30,290 nt of DNA from Clostridia bacterium (GCA_012520135.1 JAAYOX010000268.1:1-30290); one strand, 5' to 3'; positions 1 to 8,328 are shown, numbered from the stretch's first letter. Numbers and translations: made by a program. The notes: generated by a model not told the origin, from the letters alone.

Positions 1-779
1 GGATGATTATCAGGTATGGCACCTTTACCCATGATACTGTAGGCAACGGGAATGCCTGTTTTTTCCGCCAGCCTGAGCAACTCCTCACAAGCTCCCGAAT
101 TAATCACACCGCCGCCCACAAATAATATTGGCTTTTGAGCTTTGTTTAAGGCATCAACAATTTGCTGGAGTTTTTCCCCTAAATTATTTTCAACCAATTG
201 ATAACCGGGCAATTCCAATTCAGAGGGTGGATAACTGTCAAAGGCTATCCCGGCAGCCTGGACATCTTTAGGAATATCAATTAAGACAGGGCCAGGACGG
301 CCTGAAGTAGCTACATAAAAAGCTTCGTGAACCACATAAGCCAGTTCTTTAGGATCTTTTACCAGATAGTTATACTTGGTAATAGGCAATGTGATGCCGG
401 TAATGTCTGCTTCCTGAAAAGAATCCTTGCCCAATAGGCTTAATCCCACTTGACCGGTAATAGCCACCAGGGGCACCGAATCCATAAAAGCAGTAGCAAT
501 CCCTGTAACCAGGTTTGTGGCACCGGGACCGGAAGTGGCAATTACTACTCCCGGTTTGCCGGTGGAGCGGGCATAGCCGTCGGCAGCATGAACCGCCCCT
601 TGTTCATGACGAGTGAGTACATGTCGTAAAGACGGTGTATGGTATAAGGCATCATAGATAGGCAGTACAGCCCCTCCGGGATAACCGAAAACAGTGTCTA
701 CTCCTTCCCTTTGCAGTGCTTCCAGGAGTACGTAGGCACCGGTCATGCTCCGACTTGTACTATTACTTCCTTTAGCCAT
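1..779 (-). CDS. ilvB: Acetolactate synthase large subunit, N-terminal part (cut by window edge)
   Basis: This is the catalytic subunit of acetohydroxyacid synthase, a thiamine-diphosphate enzyme that condenses pyruvate with pyruvate or 2-oxobutyrate as the first common step of valine, leucine and isoleucine synthesis. The reading frame is open from the ATG at 779 to base 1 with no stop, about 259 residues. It shows family hallmarks: FGYPGGAVLPIYDAL near residue 35, RHEQGAVHAADGYAR with the catalytic Glu, and SGPGATNLVTGIA. The start overlaps the ilvD stop by 8 bases behind a G-rich site, which suggests translational coupling. The C-terminal FAD- and ThDP-binding domains lie outside the window, as would a regulatory ilvN/ilvH if present. 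The family call is secure. Confidence 0.95.
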   Translation of the reverse strand, partial: MAKGSNSTSRSMTGAYVLLEALQREGVDTVFGYPGGAVLPIYDALYHTPSLRHVLTRHEQGAVHAADGYARSTGKPGVVIATSGPGATNLVTGIATAFMDSVPLVAITGQVGLSLLGKDSFQEADITGITLPITKYNYLVKDPKELAYVVHEAFYVATSGRPGPVLIDIPKDVQAAGIAFDSYPPSELELPGYQLVENNLGEKLQQIVDALNKAQKPILFVGGGVINSGACEELLRLAEKTGIPVAYSIMGKGAIPDNH

Positions 780-2433
780 CAATAATCGCCCCCATACTGG
801 CGGAAGTCACCAGCTTTGCATATTTTGCCATATAACCGCGAGTAATGCGGGGGGCCGGAGCTTGCCATTTTTCCCGTCTCCGGGCAAGTTCCTCTTCCCC
901 AACGGCTACATTAAGAGAGTGATTAGGAATATCTATTTTAATCAAATCTCCTTCTTCCACTAAACCGATCAAACCGCCCAGAGCTGCTTCCGGAGACACA
1001 TGCCCTATGGCAGCACCCCGGCTGGCACCGGAAAAACGACCGTCGGTAATTAAAGCTACCTTATCATCAAGGCCCATTCCCGTTAAAGCCGACGTAGGAG
1101 TCAACATTTCCCTCATGCCGGGACCTCCTTTAGGTCCTTCATACCTGATGACAACCACGTCTCCGGGCCGAATCTTCTTATTTAAAATAGCATCGACTGC
1201 TTCTTCTTCCGAATCGAAGACCCGGGCGGGGCCTTCGTGAACTAACATGGCGGGATCCACTGCCCCTCTTTTCACTACTGCTCCTTCGGGAGCCAGATTC
1301 CCCCAAAGAACTGCCAAGCCACCGTCGGGACTGTGGGGATTGGACACGGGACGAATTAGAGATGAGTCCTTAACTACTACATTTTTCAAGTTATCCCTGA
1401 TAGTCCCACCGGTAACCGTCAGCATACTGTCATCCAACAGGTTATTATCTGCCAACTCTTTCATTACCGCAGGCACACCGCCGGCCTCATGGAGTTCGAT
1501 GACAGTGGTATCTCCGGCAGGAGCCAGTTTACAGAGATGAGGTGTTACCCGGCTGATTTCATTGACTAATTCCAGATCCAGCTTCATCCCTATTTCATGA
1601 GCAATGGCCGGTAAATGAAGGGCCGTATTGGTAGAGCAGCCCATGGCCATATCTACCGCCAAAGCGTTGCGGAAAGACTGGGGCTTCATAATATCCAAAG
1701 GACGAATATCCTTTTCCAATAGCTCCATTACCTTCATGCCCGCCTCTTTGGCCAGCCGGATCCGAGCGGAATATACTGCCGGAATGGTACCGTTACCCGG
1801 CAATCCCATCCCCAACACTTCTGTCAGACAGTTCATAGAATTGGCCGTAAACATGCCGGCACAGGAGCCGCAAGTAGGACAGGCATCCTGCTCCAATTCT
1901 TCCAATTCCCCCATGGTCATGGTGCCCACGCTCACCTTACCCACTGCCTCAAACATGGTAGTTAAGGTAACCTTTTTCCCCCGGTGGTCTCCCGGCAGCA
2001 TGGGACCGCCGCTGACAAATACAGAAGGCAGATTCAGCCGTGCCGCAGCCATCAACATTCCCGGTACATTCTTGTCACAGTTAGGAATAAAGACCAAAGC
2101 GTCAAAGGCATGGGCTTTAGCCATAATTTCAATCGAATCAGCTATCAGTTCCCTAGAAGCCAGCGAGTAACGCATTCCTTCATGATTCATGGCAATCCCG
2201 TCGCAAACGGCAATAGCGGGAAATTCCAAGGGAGTACCGCCGGCCATTCTAACTCCTGCTTTCACCGCTTCTGTTATTTGGTTTAAATGAATATGGCCCG
2301 GAACTACTTCGTTATAAGCGTTAACGATACCGACCAGAGGTCGATTGATTTCATCATTAGTTAATCCCAATGCTTTCAATAAAGATCGATGAGGGGCCTT
2401 TTCCAGCCCCTCTTTCATAACCTTACTTGGCAT
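772..2433 (-). CDS. ilvD: Dihydroxy-acid dehydratase
   Basis: It dehydrates 2,3-dihydroxy-isovalerate and 2,3-dihydroxy-3-methylvalerate to the 2-oxo acids that IlvE transaminates. The frame can be opened at a GTG (2442) that overlaps the ilvE stop, but an AGGAG ends there, leaving 8 bases to the ATG at 2433. I therefore take the ATG, giving 553 residues, a normal family length. Iron-sulfur ligand motifs are PNCDKNVPGM (about residue 119) and CPTCGSCAGM (about 185-194). The first-ligand region reads NEVVPGH, like the oxygen-sensitive E. coli enzyme, not the TPCN Cys form of [2Fe-2S] enzymes; this points to a labile cluster suited to an anaerobe (inference). It is the second gene of the T-box-controlled operon. 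Confidence 0.96.
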   Translation of the reverse strand: MPSKVMKEGLEKAPHRSLLKALGLTNDEINRPLVGIVNAYNEVVPGHIHLNQITEAVKAGVRMAGGTPLEFPAIAVCDGIAMNHEGMRYSLASRELIADSIEIMAKAHAFDALVFIPNCDKNVPGMLMAAARLNLPSVFVSGGPMLPGDHRGKKVTLTTMFEAVGKVSVGTMTMGELEELEQDACPTCGSCAGMFTANSMNCLTEVLGMGLPGNGTIPAVYSARIRLAKEAGMKVMELLEKDIRPLDIMKPQSFRNALAVDMAMGCSTNTALHLPAIAHEIGMKLDLELVNEISRVTPHLCKLAPAGDTTVIELHEAGGVPAVMKELADNNLLDDSMLTVTGGTIRDNLKNVVVKDSSLIRPVSNPHSPDGGLAVLWGNLAPEGAVVKRGAVDPAMLVHEGPARVFDSEEEAVDAILNKKIRPGDVVVIRYEGPKGGPGMREMLTPTSALTGMGLDDKVALITDGRFSGASRGAAIGHVSPEAALGGLIGLVEEGDLIKIDIPNHSLNVAVGEEELARRREKWQAPAPRITRGYMAKYAKLVTSASMGAIIDG

Positions 2434-2438
2434 AGTGC

Positions 2439-3326
2439 TCACTCCTCATCCTTAAAGATCCGGGGACCGTCAACTTTGGTCAGTTCCCGGTATAGACCAA
2501 GTAGCTTATTAAAAATAGGACCTGGTTTACCGTCACCGATGATCCTGTTATCCGCCTTGACAACAGGGATCAACTCCGCAGCGGTGCCGGTCAGAAAACA
2601 TTCATCGGCGTTATAAATATCATGACGGGTGAAAACCGATTCCAAAACAGGAATTCCTTCCTGTTCAGCCAATTCCATCACTGTGTTCCTGGTGATTCCT
2701 TTCAAAAGACCTAAATAGGCAGGGGGAGTAATCAGTTTCCCGTCTTTAATAATGAATATATTATCCCCTGTAGCCTCCACTACATAGCCTTCTTGATTCA
2801 TCATAATCGCCTCGGGCACTCCGGCCTGGGCAGCCTCCATTTTGGCATAAATATTATTCAAGTAGTTTAAAGACTTAACTTGGGGATTGCAGGCTTCCGG
2901 CAGATTACGTCTAGTAGCCACTGCCGCAATTGCCAACCCATTTTGGTATAATTCATCGGGATACAGCCGGATATCGGCGGCAATGCAGAAAATGCTTGCC
3001 TTAGGACAGTTATTAGGATCTAAGCCTAAATCTCCCTTACCCCGGGTAGCCACCAATCTAATATAACCATCCCGTAAATTATTACGGCGCAAGGTTTCCA
3101 AGACTACTTCCTGCATTTCATCCATAGTCAGCCAGATTTTCAAGTTGATGGTCCGGGCCGACTCATAAAAACGCACCAAATGCTCATGTAATTTAAAAAC
3201 CCGGTTATGATAGGCACGAATCCCTTCAAATACCCCATCCCCGTATAGTACACCGTGATCAAAAACCGAAACCTTTGCTTCCTCTTCAGGTACGAATTGG
3301 CCGTCCAAATAAATAATTAAACTCAT
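2439..3326 (-). CDS. ilvE: Branched-chain amino acid aminotransferase
   Basis: This is a fold-type IV PLP aminotransferase interconverting valine, leucine and isoleucine with their 2-oxo acids, using glutamate/2-oxoglutarate. At 295 residues it has the usual family length. The YGDGVFEGIRAY block near residue 28, the Schiff-base lysine in VKSLNYLNN (K151), the EATGDNIF block and FLTGTAAE near the C terminus are all present. D-amino-acid transaminase and aminodeoxychorismate lyase share the fold, but the operon with ilvD and ilvB settles the role. The ATG start has an AGGAGG site about 9 bases upstream. It is the first gene after the T-box leader, so its expression should rise when the cognate tRNA is uncharged. 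Confidence 0.95.
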   Translation of the reverse strand: MSLIIYLDGQFVPEEEAKVSVFDHGVLYGDGVFEGIRAYHNRVFKLHEHLVRFYESARTINLKIWLTMDEMQEVVLETLRRNNLRDGYIRLVATRGKGDLGLDPNNCPKASIFCIAADIRLYPDELYQNGLAIAAVATRRNLPEACNPQVKSLNYLNNIYAKMEAAQAGVPEAIMMNQEGYVVEATGDNIFIIKDGKLITPPAYLGLLKGITRNTVMELAEQEGIPVLESVFTRHDIYNADECFLTGTAAELIPVVKADNRIIGDGKPGPIFNKLLGLYRELTKVDGPRIFKDEE

Positions 3327-3384
3327 TTTATTTTCCCTCCTAAATTAAATAAATACTTTTTGACTAAGACTAATTATTTGAATC

Positions 3385-3683
3385 AAAAAACCTCTCGTCT
3401 TGGTAATCACTTACCAGGGACGAGAGGTTAAAATTCCCGCGGTACCACCCTGTTTGTTGCCCTAAAAGACAACCAACTTAACGCATGGTCAACATACATA
3501 GCGTTGTAACGGTCGCCAACACCGACTTTAATTACTGGGCAGATCAGTGCCGTTCACTAAAGCAGCTACGAGGAGAGATTCCAATTAACTCCCGGTACCG
3601 GCTTGCACCTTACCCGGCTCTCTGTAACCTAGGAAAAATTAATTGACATGGCCCCCGTCATTGCTTTTGTGTAATAGATTTTA
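3385..3683 (-). promoter_or_regulatory. T-box leader (tRNA-sensing riboswitch) of the ilvEDB operon
   Basis: Read on the minus strand, the leader carries the T-box signature GGGTGGTACCGCGGGAA (3434-3451), which pairs with the uncharged tRNA acceptor end in the antiterminator. It is followed by a strong intrinsic terminator (9-bp arms 3391-3399 and 3419-3427, extra inner pairing, T run 3390-3385). Stem I elements are visible: AGAGAG, GGTGCAAGCCGG, and later the common CCGTTA element. The base of stem I can pair GGGGGC (3656-3651) with GCCC (3540-3537). The triplet in specifier position could be ATC (Ile, 3544-3542), but the next base is not the usual purine, so the amino acid is tentative. No other gene lies between here and ilvE. 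Confidence 0.93.
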
Positions 3684-3689
3684 AATAAT

Positions 3690-3718
3690 AGTATAGTAGA
3701 CCGGCAACCCACTGTCAA
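3690..3718 (-). promoter_or_regulatory. Sigma-A promoter of the ilvEDB operon
   Basis: TTGACA (3718-3713) and TATACT (3695-3690) are separated by exactly 17 bases. The predicted transcript start near 3683 lies just upstream of T-box stem I. Confidence 0.85.
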
Positions 3719-3840
3719 TAGAAATTTTCCACCGGATTCGTTATTTTTATTCTCAAAATTAACGAAAATTGCCAAAGGCAAAAAACATAACTTACCGTTC
3801 AGAGGTTCATAATAAAGGCAACAGTGAAGGAGGGATCCAA

Positions 3841-4134
3841 GTGTCTATCATTTCAACAATCAAGCAAGGTCTTAATGCAACCGAAGAGTTGACGGTACTG
3901 CCTTTTAAATTGACTCAGGAAGTTGTTGGTGATAATGACTCTTTAACGGGCCGCTTTTTACAACAAGTCAGCCAAATCAGCCAGTCCGTTTCGGCAATGC
4001 CCATTCAGATAGCTAAAAACTTGCTGGACGAAACGCCACAGGAAAAGAACACAAACCGATCCCACCATAATCGGGAACGTCTTAATCGTTGGAATGAAGA
4101 TGGGGACAAGTTTGAGAATCTAGGACGCAGTTAA
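3841..4134 (+). CDS. Small protein of unknown function
   Basis: I do not recognise this protein. The frame could open at 3769, but a strong AGGAGGGAT site sits 5-6 bases before a GTG at 3841, which gives 97 residues beginning VSIISTIKQGLNATEEL. The product is soluble-looking, with no membrane segment or signal peptide, an amphipathic first two thirds (GRFLQQVSQISQSVSAMP) and a polar, charged tail (RSHHNRERLNRWNEDG). It is one of very few plus-strand genes here and is transcribed away from the T-box promoter. A terminator hairpin follows directly. The ribosome site and terminator make it a credible gene, but I could not make out a clear promoter. Confidence 0.7.
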   Translation: MSIISTIKQGLNATEELTVLPFKLTQEVVGDNDSLTGRFLQQVSQISQSVSAMPIQIAKNLLDETPQEKNTNRSHHNRERLNRWNEDGDKFENLGRS

Positions 4135-4155
4135 ATCTGATTGTCGACAGTCAAA

Positions 4156-4188
4156 GACCTCAGAGCGCGAATGCTTTGAGGTCCTTTT
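4156..4188 (+). terminator. Intrinsic terminator after the small plus-strand gene
   Basis: Arms GACCTCA (4156-4162) and TGAGGTC (4177-4183) are followed by CTTTT. It may also stop minus-strand transcripts from fmdB, although the T run on that side is short. Confidence 0.75.
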
Positions 4189-4211
4189 AGTATACGCACC
4201 ATGTTAAATTG

Positions 4212-4424
4212 TTAACAGCCGGAGCAGCCGCTGCAACTGCCGCCGGAACAGGAGCTTCCCGAGTTGTTGCCTCCACCGGATTTAGCGTACAAGAAGCCGG
4301 TCATCCGCTGGGTCAGTTCCTGGCTGCCGCATTTCGGACATTTAGCCTCTTTTTTGCCGCTAATAGAAGTAAAGAGGGAAAACTGGTGATTACAGCTTTT
4401 ACAAGTAAAATCATATGTTGGCAT
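4212..4424 (-). CDS. FmdB-family zinc-ribbon protein
   Basis: This is a 70-residue protein of the FmdB/CxxC_CXXC_SSSS regulatory family, whose exact role is not established. It starts with the typical MPTYDF and has two CxxC knuckles (CKSCNHQF and CPKCGSQE) that would bind one zinc ion. It ends in a Gly/Ser/Cys-rich tail (SCSGGSCSGCSGC), which is common in the family. A GTG nine bases upstream is possible, but the ATG at 4424 gives the canonical N terminus and has GAGGTG six bases upstream. It follows the HD-GYP gene closely and probably shares its transcript. Confidence 0.88.
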   Translation of the reverse strand: MPTYDFTCKSCNHQFSLFTSISGKKEAKCPKCGSQELTQRMTGFLYAKSGGGNNSGSSCSGGSCSGCSGC

Positions 4425-4441
4425 ATTCCTCACCTCAACTT

Positions 4442-5581
4442 CTATTTTACCCTATTTCCACCGACTTTAAGAATAGGGCTTGTAATCTGTTCAATTTCTT
4501 CTCTAGGCACTACCCTGACAATCAAACGATCCAACTCTGCTGCCAAATTAATCTCCTGAGGGGGAAAGATAGGCTCTCGTACTTCCCCGGGCCAAAATTC
4601 CAATCTTATTTTGGGCCTGGTGGCAAAACCCGGTTTAGTATCGATAACGATCCCGATTTCCCCGGTATTCAATTCAACCCAGGTTCCAACGGGATAAGCG
4701 GCAATATTTCTCAGAAAAACAGATACAACCTTATAATCAAAATGGCTGCCGCCTGACGCGGCCAGCAATTCATAGGCTTCATGGGGTGCAAAAGCCTTAC
4801 GATAGACCCGGTCTGCAGTTACAGCATCAAAAACGTCAGCCACACTGCAAATCCGGGAAAACAGGTGAATATCGTCTTTGGCTAACTGGTTGGGATAACC
4901 GGCTCCGTCGAATCTCTCATGATGTTCCAAGGCCATATGGGCGGACAGCAAACTCACATCGTCTTGCCTACGCAAAATCTCAAAACCAAATTTTGGATGC
5001 TGCTGCATAATTGCAAATTCTTCCTCGGTCAACTTGCCGGGTTTATTCATAATGCTATCGGGAATCTTCAATTTGCCAATATCATGCATCAATGCTCCCA
5101 TACCTAAATGATTCAGTTGGGTCCTGGAAAAACCGAGAGCTATCCCTGTAACTAAAGCTAAAATGCAAACATTTACCGAGTGTCCGAAAGTATAATCATC
5201 CATGGTCCGGATGTCCTGCAGGTTAACCATTAAGTCTTTCTTGCTGAGTAGGTCATCGATAATATCGTTAACAGTTTGCTGTAACTTTCGATCAGTCATG
5301 ATGGAACTGCCGTTACCGGATTGTTGAGTCTTCAAAAAAAACTCCCTTACGGTTTTTGTCGCCTCAAGTCTGGTGGCATCATCAACAATGTCGTCAGCAA
5401 CCACATCGGCCGCCAGGTTGTCCTCTACATAAATAGCGGCAATACCAAGTTTCCGTAAATGCTCAATATAACGGGGTTTCAGGGTAACACCGGCATTAAT
5501 TAAAATCTGTCCGTCACTTGTATAAATTCCTTTTGCTACTTTCATGCCCGGCTTAACAGCATTTAAAGGCACCCTATACAT
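4442..5581 (-). CDS. HD-GYP domain protein, probable cyclic-di-GMP phosphodiesterase
   Basis: The predicted product hydrolyses cyclic di-GMP. The C-terminal half is an HD-GYP domain with all metal-binding signatures: H134, H166-D167 (MHDIGK), H195 in QQHP, H220-H221, and the GYP triad in HHERFDGAGYP (228-230). The N-terminal 60 residues (VPLNAVKPGMKVAKGIY...LINAGVTLKPRYIEHL) resemble the small domain that often precedes HD-GYP in Firmicutes. There is no membrane segment or receiver domain. The frame could begin at 5635, but the ATG at 5581 has GGTGGGGTG upstream and avoids an unlikely hydrophobic leader. The last 90 residues contain a small beta-rich extension (PVGTWVELNTGEIGIVID) typical of this subgroup. 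No sensor input is apparent, so the signal is unknown. Confidence 0.9.
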   Translation of the reverse strand: MYRVPLNAVKPGMKVAKGIYTSDGQILINAGVTLKPRYIEHLRKLGIAAIYVEDNLAADVVADDIVDDATRLEATKTVREFFLKTQQSGNGSSIMTDRKLQQTVNDIIDDLLSKKDLMVNLQDIRTMDDYTFGHSVNVCILALVTGIALGFSRTQLNHLGMGALMHDIGKLKIPDSIMNKPGKLTEEEFAIMQQHPKFGFEILRRQDDVSLLSAHMALEHHERFDGAGYPNQLAKDDIHLFSRICSVADVFDAVTADRVYRKAFAPHEAYELLAASGGSHFDYKVVSVFLRNIAAYPVGTWVELNTGEIGIVIDTKPGFATRPKIRLEFWPGEVREPIFPPQEINLAAELDRLIVRVVPREEIEQITSPILKVGGNRVK

Positions 5582-5633
5582 TAGAACACCCCACCAAAAT
5601 AAGAAGTCAAAGATAGTAAAGATAGTATAGCAC

Positions 5634-5663
5634 AAAAAAGAACGCCACGACTATACCGTGGCG
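5634..5663 (-). terminator. Intrinsic terminator after the ferredoxin gene
   Basis: On the minus strand, arms CGCCACG and CGTGGCG (5663-5657 and 5649-5643) are followed by TTCTTTTTT. It separates the hydrogenase-ferredoxin block from the HD-GYP gene and may end the long sigma-54 transcript as well. Confidence 0.88.
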
Positions 5664-5721
5664 GTAAATTCTTCTAAGTTATATAACTGTAATAATTTCG
5701 AAATGATCGAAAGATTTCAAT

Positions 5722-5934
5722 CTAGACAGCTGCTTCGTTGGGAATTCTAACTATTGCATCCACCGGACACGCATTATAGCAACGGGCACAGCGTGTGCAA
5801 ACTTCCTCATTGATAGCGTAAGCCATGTTGTCATAAACGTAAATGCTTCCGTCGCGGCACTCCAACTCACAGGCGGCACAAGCCATACATTTGTCCATCT
5901 CAACCCGGTAAGTCCATTTATATACTTTAGCCAA
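5722..5934 (-). CDS. Dicluster 2x[4Fe-4S] ferredoxin
   Basis: This is a 70-residue bacterial ferredoxin with two cluster motifs, CMACAACELEC and CTRCARCYNACPVDAI, each Cx2Cx2Cx3C. It is predicted to be a cytoplasmic low-potential electron carrier. The frame is open from 6009, but that start lies in the promoter. A TTG at 5934 with GGGGAGG eight bases upstream is the natural start. It lies directly downstream of hypE, on the same strand, and no terminator is visible between them, so it can be made from its own promoter and by read-through. Its position makes it a candidate electron acceptor for the Hdr-Mvh complex; this is inference, since clostridial genomes usually have several ferredoxins. 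Confidence 0.88.
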   Translation of the reverse strand: MAKVYKWTYRVEMDKCMACAACELECRDGSIYVYDNMAYAINEEVCTRCARCYNACPVDAIVRIPNEAAV

Positions 5935-5980
5935 CCGTCTCGCCTCCCCACGCCTAGTAGTATTTGGTAATGACGTGAAT

Positions 5981-6009
5981 AGTATATCAAATTCACAATA
6001 TACAGTCAA
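5981..6009 (-). promoter_or_regulatory. Sigma-A promoter of the ferredoxin gene
   Basis: TTGACT (6009-6004) and TATACT (5986-5981) have a 17-base spacer. An overlapping TTGACA lies a few bases further upstream. The promoter sits immediately behind the hypE stop. Confidence 0.85.
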
Positions 6010-6020
6010 CTGTCAATACA

Positions 6021-7028
6021 TCAGCAAATTCGGGGAAGTTGTTCTCCTGCCAGCATGTCTATGATCCGCTGTCCGCCAATTGAGGTCTCCAGGATTACCA
6101 TGCCCGGCCTTTCACCAGTGACCTCACCGACCACTGCGGCCCCCTTCCCATAGTGATGCCGGTGCAATACCTTCAAAGCAGCGGGAACTTCTTCCGCAGG
6201 CAGGGCGATTACCGCTTTCCCTTCATTGGCCAAATAAAGGGGATCAAAACCAAAGAGTTCACAAGCTCCGGCTACTTGGGGCAAAACAGTCAGGTTTTCT
6301 TCTTTTAGCCTAATCGCCACTCCTGCAGTCTCGGCCCATTCATTTAAGGTAGTTACCAAACCGCCTCTGGTTGGATCCCGCATGGCTTTAATCCCGGGAG
6401 CCGTTTCCAGTAACTCTTGAAGCATTTTATTTAAAGGGGCTACATCGCTTAACACTTCAGGATTTAGTTCCAGTCCTTCCCTGGCCGCCAAAATGGCTAC
6501 CCCATGCTCACCCAGCGAACCGGTTACAATAATCTGATCTCCCGGTCTAATGCTTTTTGCTCCCAATTGACACCGTTCATCCACCCAGCCTACTCCCGCC
6601 GTATTGATGTAAAGACCGTCAGCCATGCCTTTTTCCACGACCTTGGTATCGCCGGTAATGATCTTTACTCCCGCTTCCCTTGCCGTAGCCGCCATGGAAG
6701 AAACTACTCGTTTTAAAGTGCTGAGGGGCAAGCCTTCCTCCAAAATAAAGCCCGCACTTAAGTACATGGGCACGGCACCGCTGACGGCCAAGTCATTGAC
6801 GGTGCCGGATACGGCTAACCGGCCGATATCCCCGCCGGGAAAAAACAAAGGTTTTACCACATAGGAATCAGTAGTCATTCCCACTTTCCCCCGGGGAAGA
6901 CTAAAGACAGAAGCATCTTCCAGGGGAGCTAACAAAGAATTACCGAAGGCCGGCAAAAACACTTCCTCCGTCAATTGTTTGGCCAATTTACCTCCGCTGC
7001 CGTGAGCCATTAAAATCCTGTCTTCCAT
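6021..7028 (-). CDS. hypE: Hydrogenase maturation protein HypE
   Basis: HypE dehydrates a carbamoyl group carried on its own C-terminal cysteine to a thiocyanate, the source of the cyanide ligands of the NiFe site. It belongs to the PurM/ThiL-like ATP-binding family. The sequence shows the Gly-rich N-terminal loop (MAHGSGGKL), TTDSYVVKPLFFPGGDIG, KIITGDTKVVEKG, RDPTRGGL and the essential C-terminal PRIC. The frame extends to 7124 inside hypD, but the ATG at 7028 has GGAAGGTGA upstream and gives 335 residues, the normal length. It is four bases past the hypD stop and is the last gene of the hyp set. Partners expected are HypF (carbamoyl donor) and HypC-HypD (acceptor). Confidence 0.96.
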   Translation of the reverse strand: MEDRILMAHGSGGKLAKQLTEEVFLPAFGNSLLAPLEDASVFSLPRGKVGMTTDSYVVKPLFFPGGDIGRLAVSGTVNDLAVSGAVPMYLSAGFILEEGLPLSTLKRVVSSMAATAREAGVKIITGDTKVVEKGMADGLYINTAGVGWVDERCQLGAKSIRPGDQIIVTGSLGEHGVAILAAREGLELNPEVLSDVAPLNKMLQELLETAPGIKAMRDPTRGGLVTTLNEWAETAGVAIRLKEENLTVLPQVAGACELFGFDPLYLANEGKAVIALPAEEVPAALKVLHRHHYGKGAAVVGEVTGERPGMVILETSIGGQRIIDMLAGEQLPRIC

Positions 7029-7032
7029 GCTG

Positions 7033-8115
7033 TCACCTTCCATACTTGTAATATGCTGCACATGTACCTTCCGGAGAAACCATACAAGCTCCCGCCGGTT
7101 TTTCCGGCACACAAGCCGTAGCAAATAAGGGGCACTCCAAAGGGGTAATTACCCCTCGCAGGACATCGCCGCAGCGGCAGCCTTTTTTGGTAGGCTTCTC
7201 TTCTATTGTTATATTAAACCGCCAAACTGCATCGAATTGGCGATATTGTTGTCTTAATGTCAATCCCGTTCCGGGAAGATAGCCTAATCCCCGCCAGTGG
7301 GCTCCGTCAGCGGCAAAGACTTGTTCCATCATTTTTAAAGCTTGGGGATTGCCGGAAGCAGACACCCAGCGACGATATTGAATCTCCACACTAGGGCTAT
7401 CTTCCTGTATTTGCTTGAGCAGCATATATATTCCTTGGAGAATATCTACCGGTTCGAAACCGGTAACTACGGCCCCAATACCTAATTCCCGGGGAATAAA
7501 TTGATAAGGTTCGGTACCGATGATGGCACTTACATGGCCGGGACATAGCAGACCGTCTACTTGAAGTTCCTCTGAGGAAAGCAAGGCCCTCAAAGCTCCC
7601 GGGATGGTTTTATTGGCTCCCACGATACTGAAATTGGTAATCTTTTTTTGTTGAGCCGTTAAAACCGAAGCGGCGATCATCGGTGCCGTAGTCTCAAAGC
7701 CAATGGCAAAAAACACTACTTCCTGATAAGGATTTTCCTCAGCCAGCTTAACCGCCTCCAAAGGGGAATAAACTACTTTAACATTGGCCCCTGCTGCTTT
7801 TAATGTTGCCAGGCTGCCGCTGCTCCCCGGTACCCGCAGCATATCCCCGAAGGTAGCCAACAAAACCCCCGGCTGCTTAGCAATTTCCAGGGCCGTATCG
7901 ATCACGTAATCAGAAGTAACACATACAGGACATCCCGGTCCCGATAGTAGTTTCAATTGTTCCGGCAGCATGTTTTTGAGACCGTGGCGAAAAACGGCCA
8001 TGGTATGGGTGCCACAGACCTCCATAATTGTAACCGGTTCAGCCAACAGGCTTTCAATTTTTGATAGAAGTTTTCCCACAACCTGGGGGTCCCGTAGTTC
8101 TTTATTCATACTCAC
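7033..8115 (-). CDS. hypD: Hydrogenase maturation protein HypD
   Basis: HypD is an iron-sulfur protein that, with HypC, is the scaffold on which the Fe(CN)2CO group is assembled. The 360-residue protein carries the diagnostic motifs CGTHT (with the essential Cys), GPGCPVC, GFETTAP and the C-terminal cluster region with CRCGDVLRG, CPLFATAC and EGTCAAYYKY. It overlaps the hypC end by 14 bases if the GTG at 8115 is used; an ATG six bases later (8109) is an equally possible start, and AGGGAG serves either. It fits tightly between hypC and hypE as in most hyp operons. Confidence 0.96.
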   Translation of the reverse strand: MSMNKELRDPQVVGKLLSKIESLLAEPVTIMEVCGTHTMAVFRHGLKNMLPEQLKLLSGPGCPVCVTSDYVIDTALEIAKQPGVLLATFGDMLRVPGSSGSLATLKAAGANVKVVYSPLEAVKLAEENPYQEVVFFAIGFETTAPMIAASVLTAQQKKITNFSIVGANKTIPGALRALLSSEELQVDGLLCPGHVSAIIGTEPYQFIPRELGIGAVVTGFEPVDILQGIYMLLKQIQEDSPSVEIQYRRWVSASGNPQALKMMEQVFAADGAHWRGLGYLPGTGLTLRQQYRQFDAVWRFNITIEEKPTKKGCRCGDVLRGVITPLECPLFATACVPEKPAGACMVSPEGTCAAYYKYGR

Positions 8116-8323
8116 ATAACTCCCTTAATAGTGCCAGAGTCTCCTGAGCTTCATTTTCATCCAGCAGTTGTACGGCAAAACCGGCATGAATCAAGACCCA
8201 TTGACCCGGGCGAGCCTCCGGTACCAATTGCAGGCTGGCCCTAGTCCGCAAATGCCCGAAATCAACTTCCCCCATTAATCCATTGTCAATATTGATGATT
8301 TTCCCCGGTACTGCGAGACACAA
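8102..8323 (-). CDS. hypC: Hydrogenase maturation chaperone HypC
   Basis: HypC carries the iron-ligand intermediate from HypD to the hydrogenase large subunit, and its Cys2 is essential. The start decides this residue. Opening at 8332 would bury the cysteine at position 5, whereas a TTG at 8323, with AAGGAG eight bases upstream, gives the canonical (M)CLAVPGKI. I therefore choose the TTG, giving 73 residues, a usual length for the HypC/HupF family. The rest is a small OB-like beta barrel (GEVDFGHLRTRASLQLV, GQWVLIHAGFAVQLLDE). The start lies six bases beyond the hypF stop, and the gene overlaps hypD. Confidence 0.94.
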   Translation of the reverse strand: MCLAVPGKIINIDNGLMGEVDFGHLRTRASLQLVPEARPGQWVLIHAGFAVQLLDENEAQETLALLRELCEYE

Positions 8324-8328
8324 AACAA

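Noticed and set aside
745..2616. Several plus-strand open frames across ilvD and similar ones across other genes
   Set aside because: They are antisense shadows of well-supported minus-strand genes and lack ribosome sites and recognisable motifs.
5625..5630. TATACT-like -10 box upstream of the HD-GYP gene
   Set aside because: No -35 hexamer lies at a suitable distance; the region upstream is the ferredoxin terminator stem.
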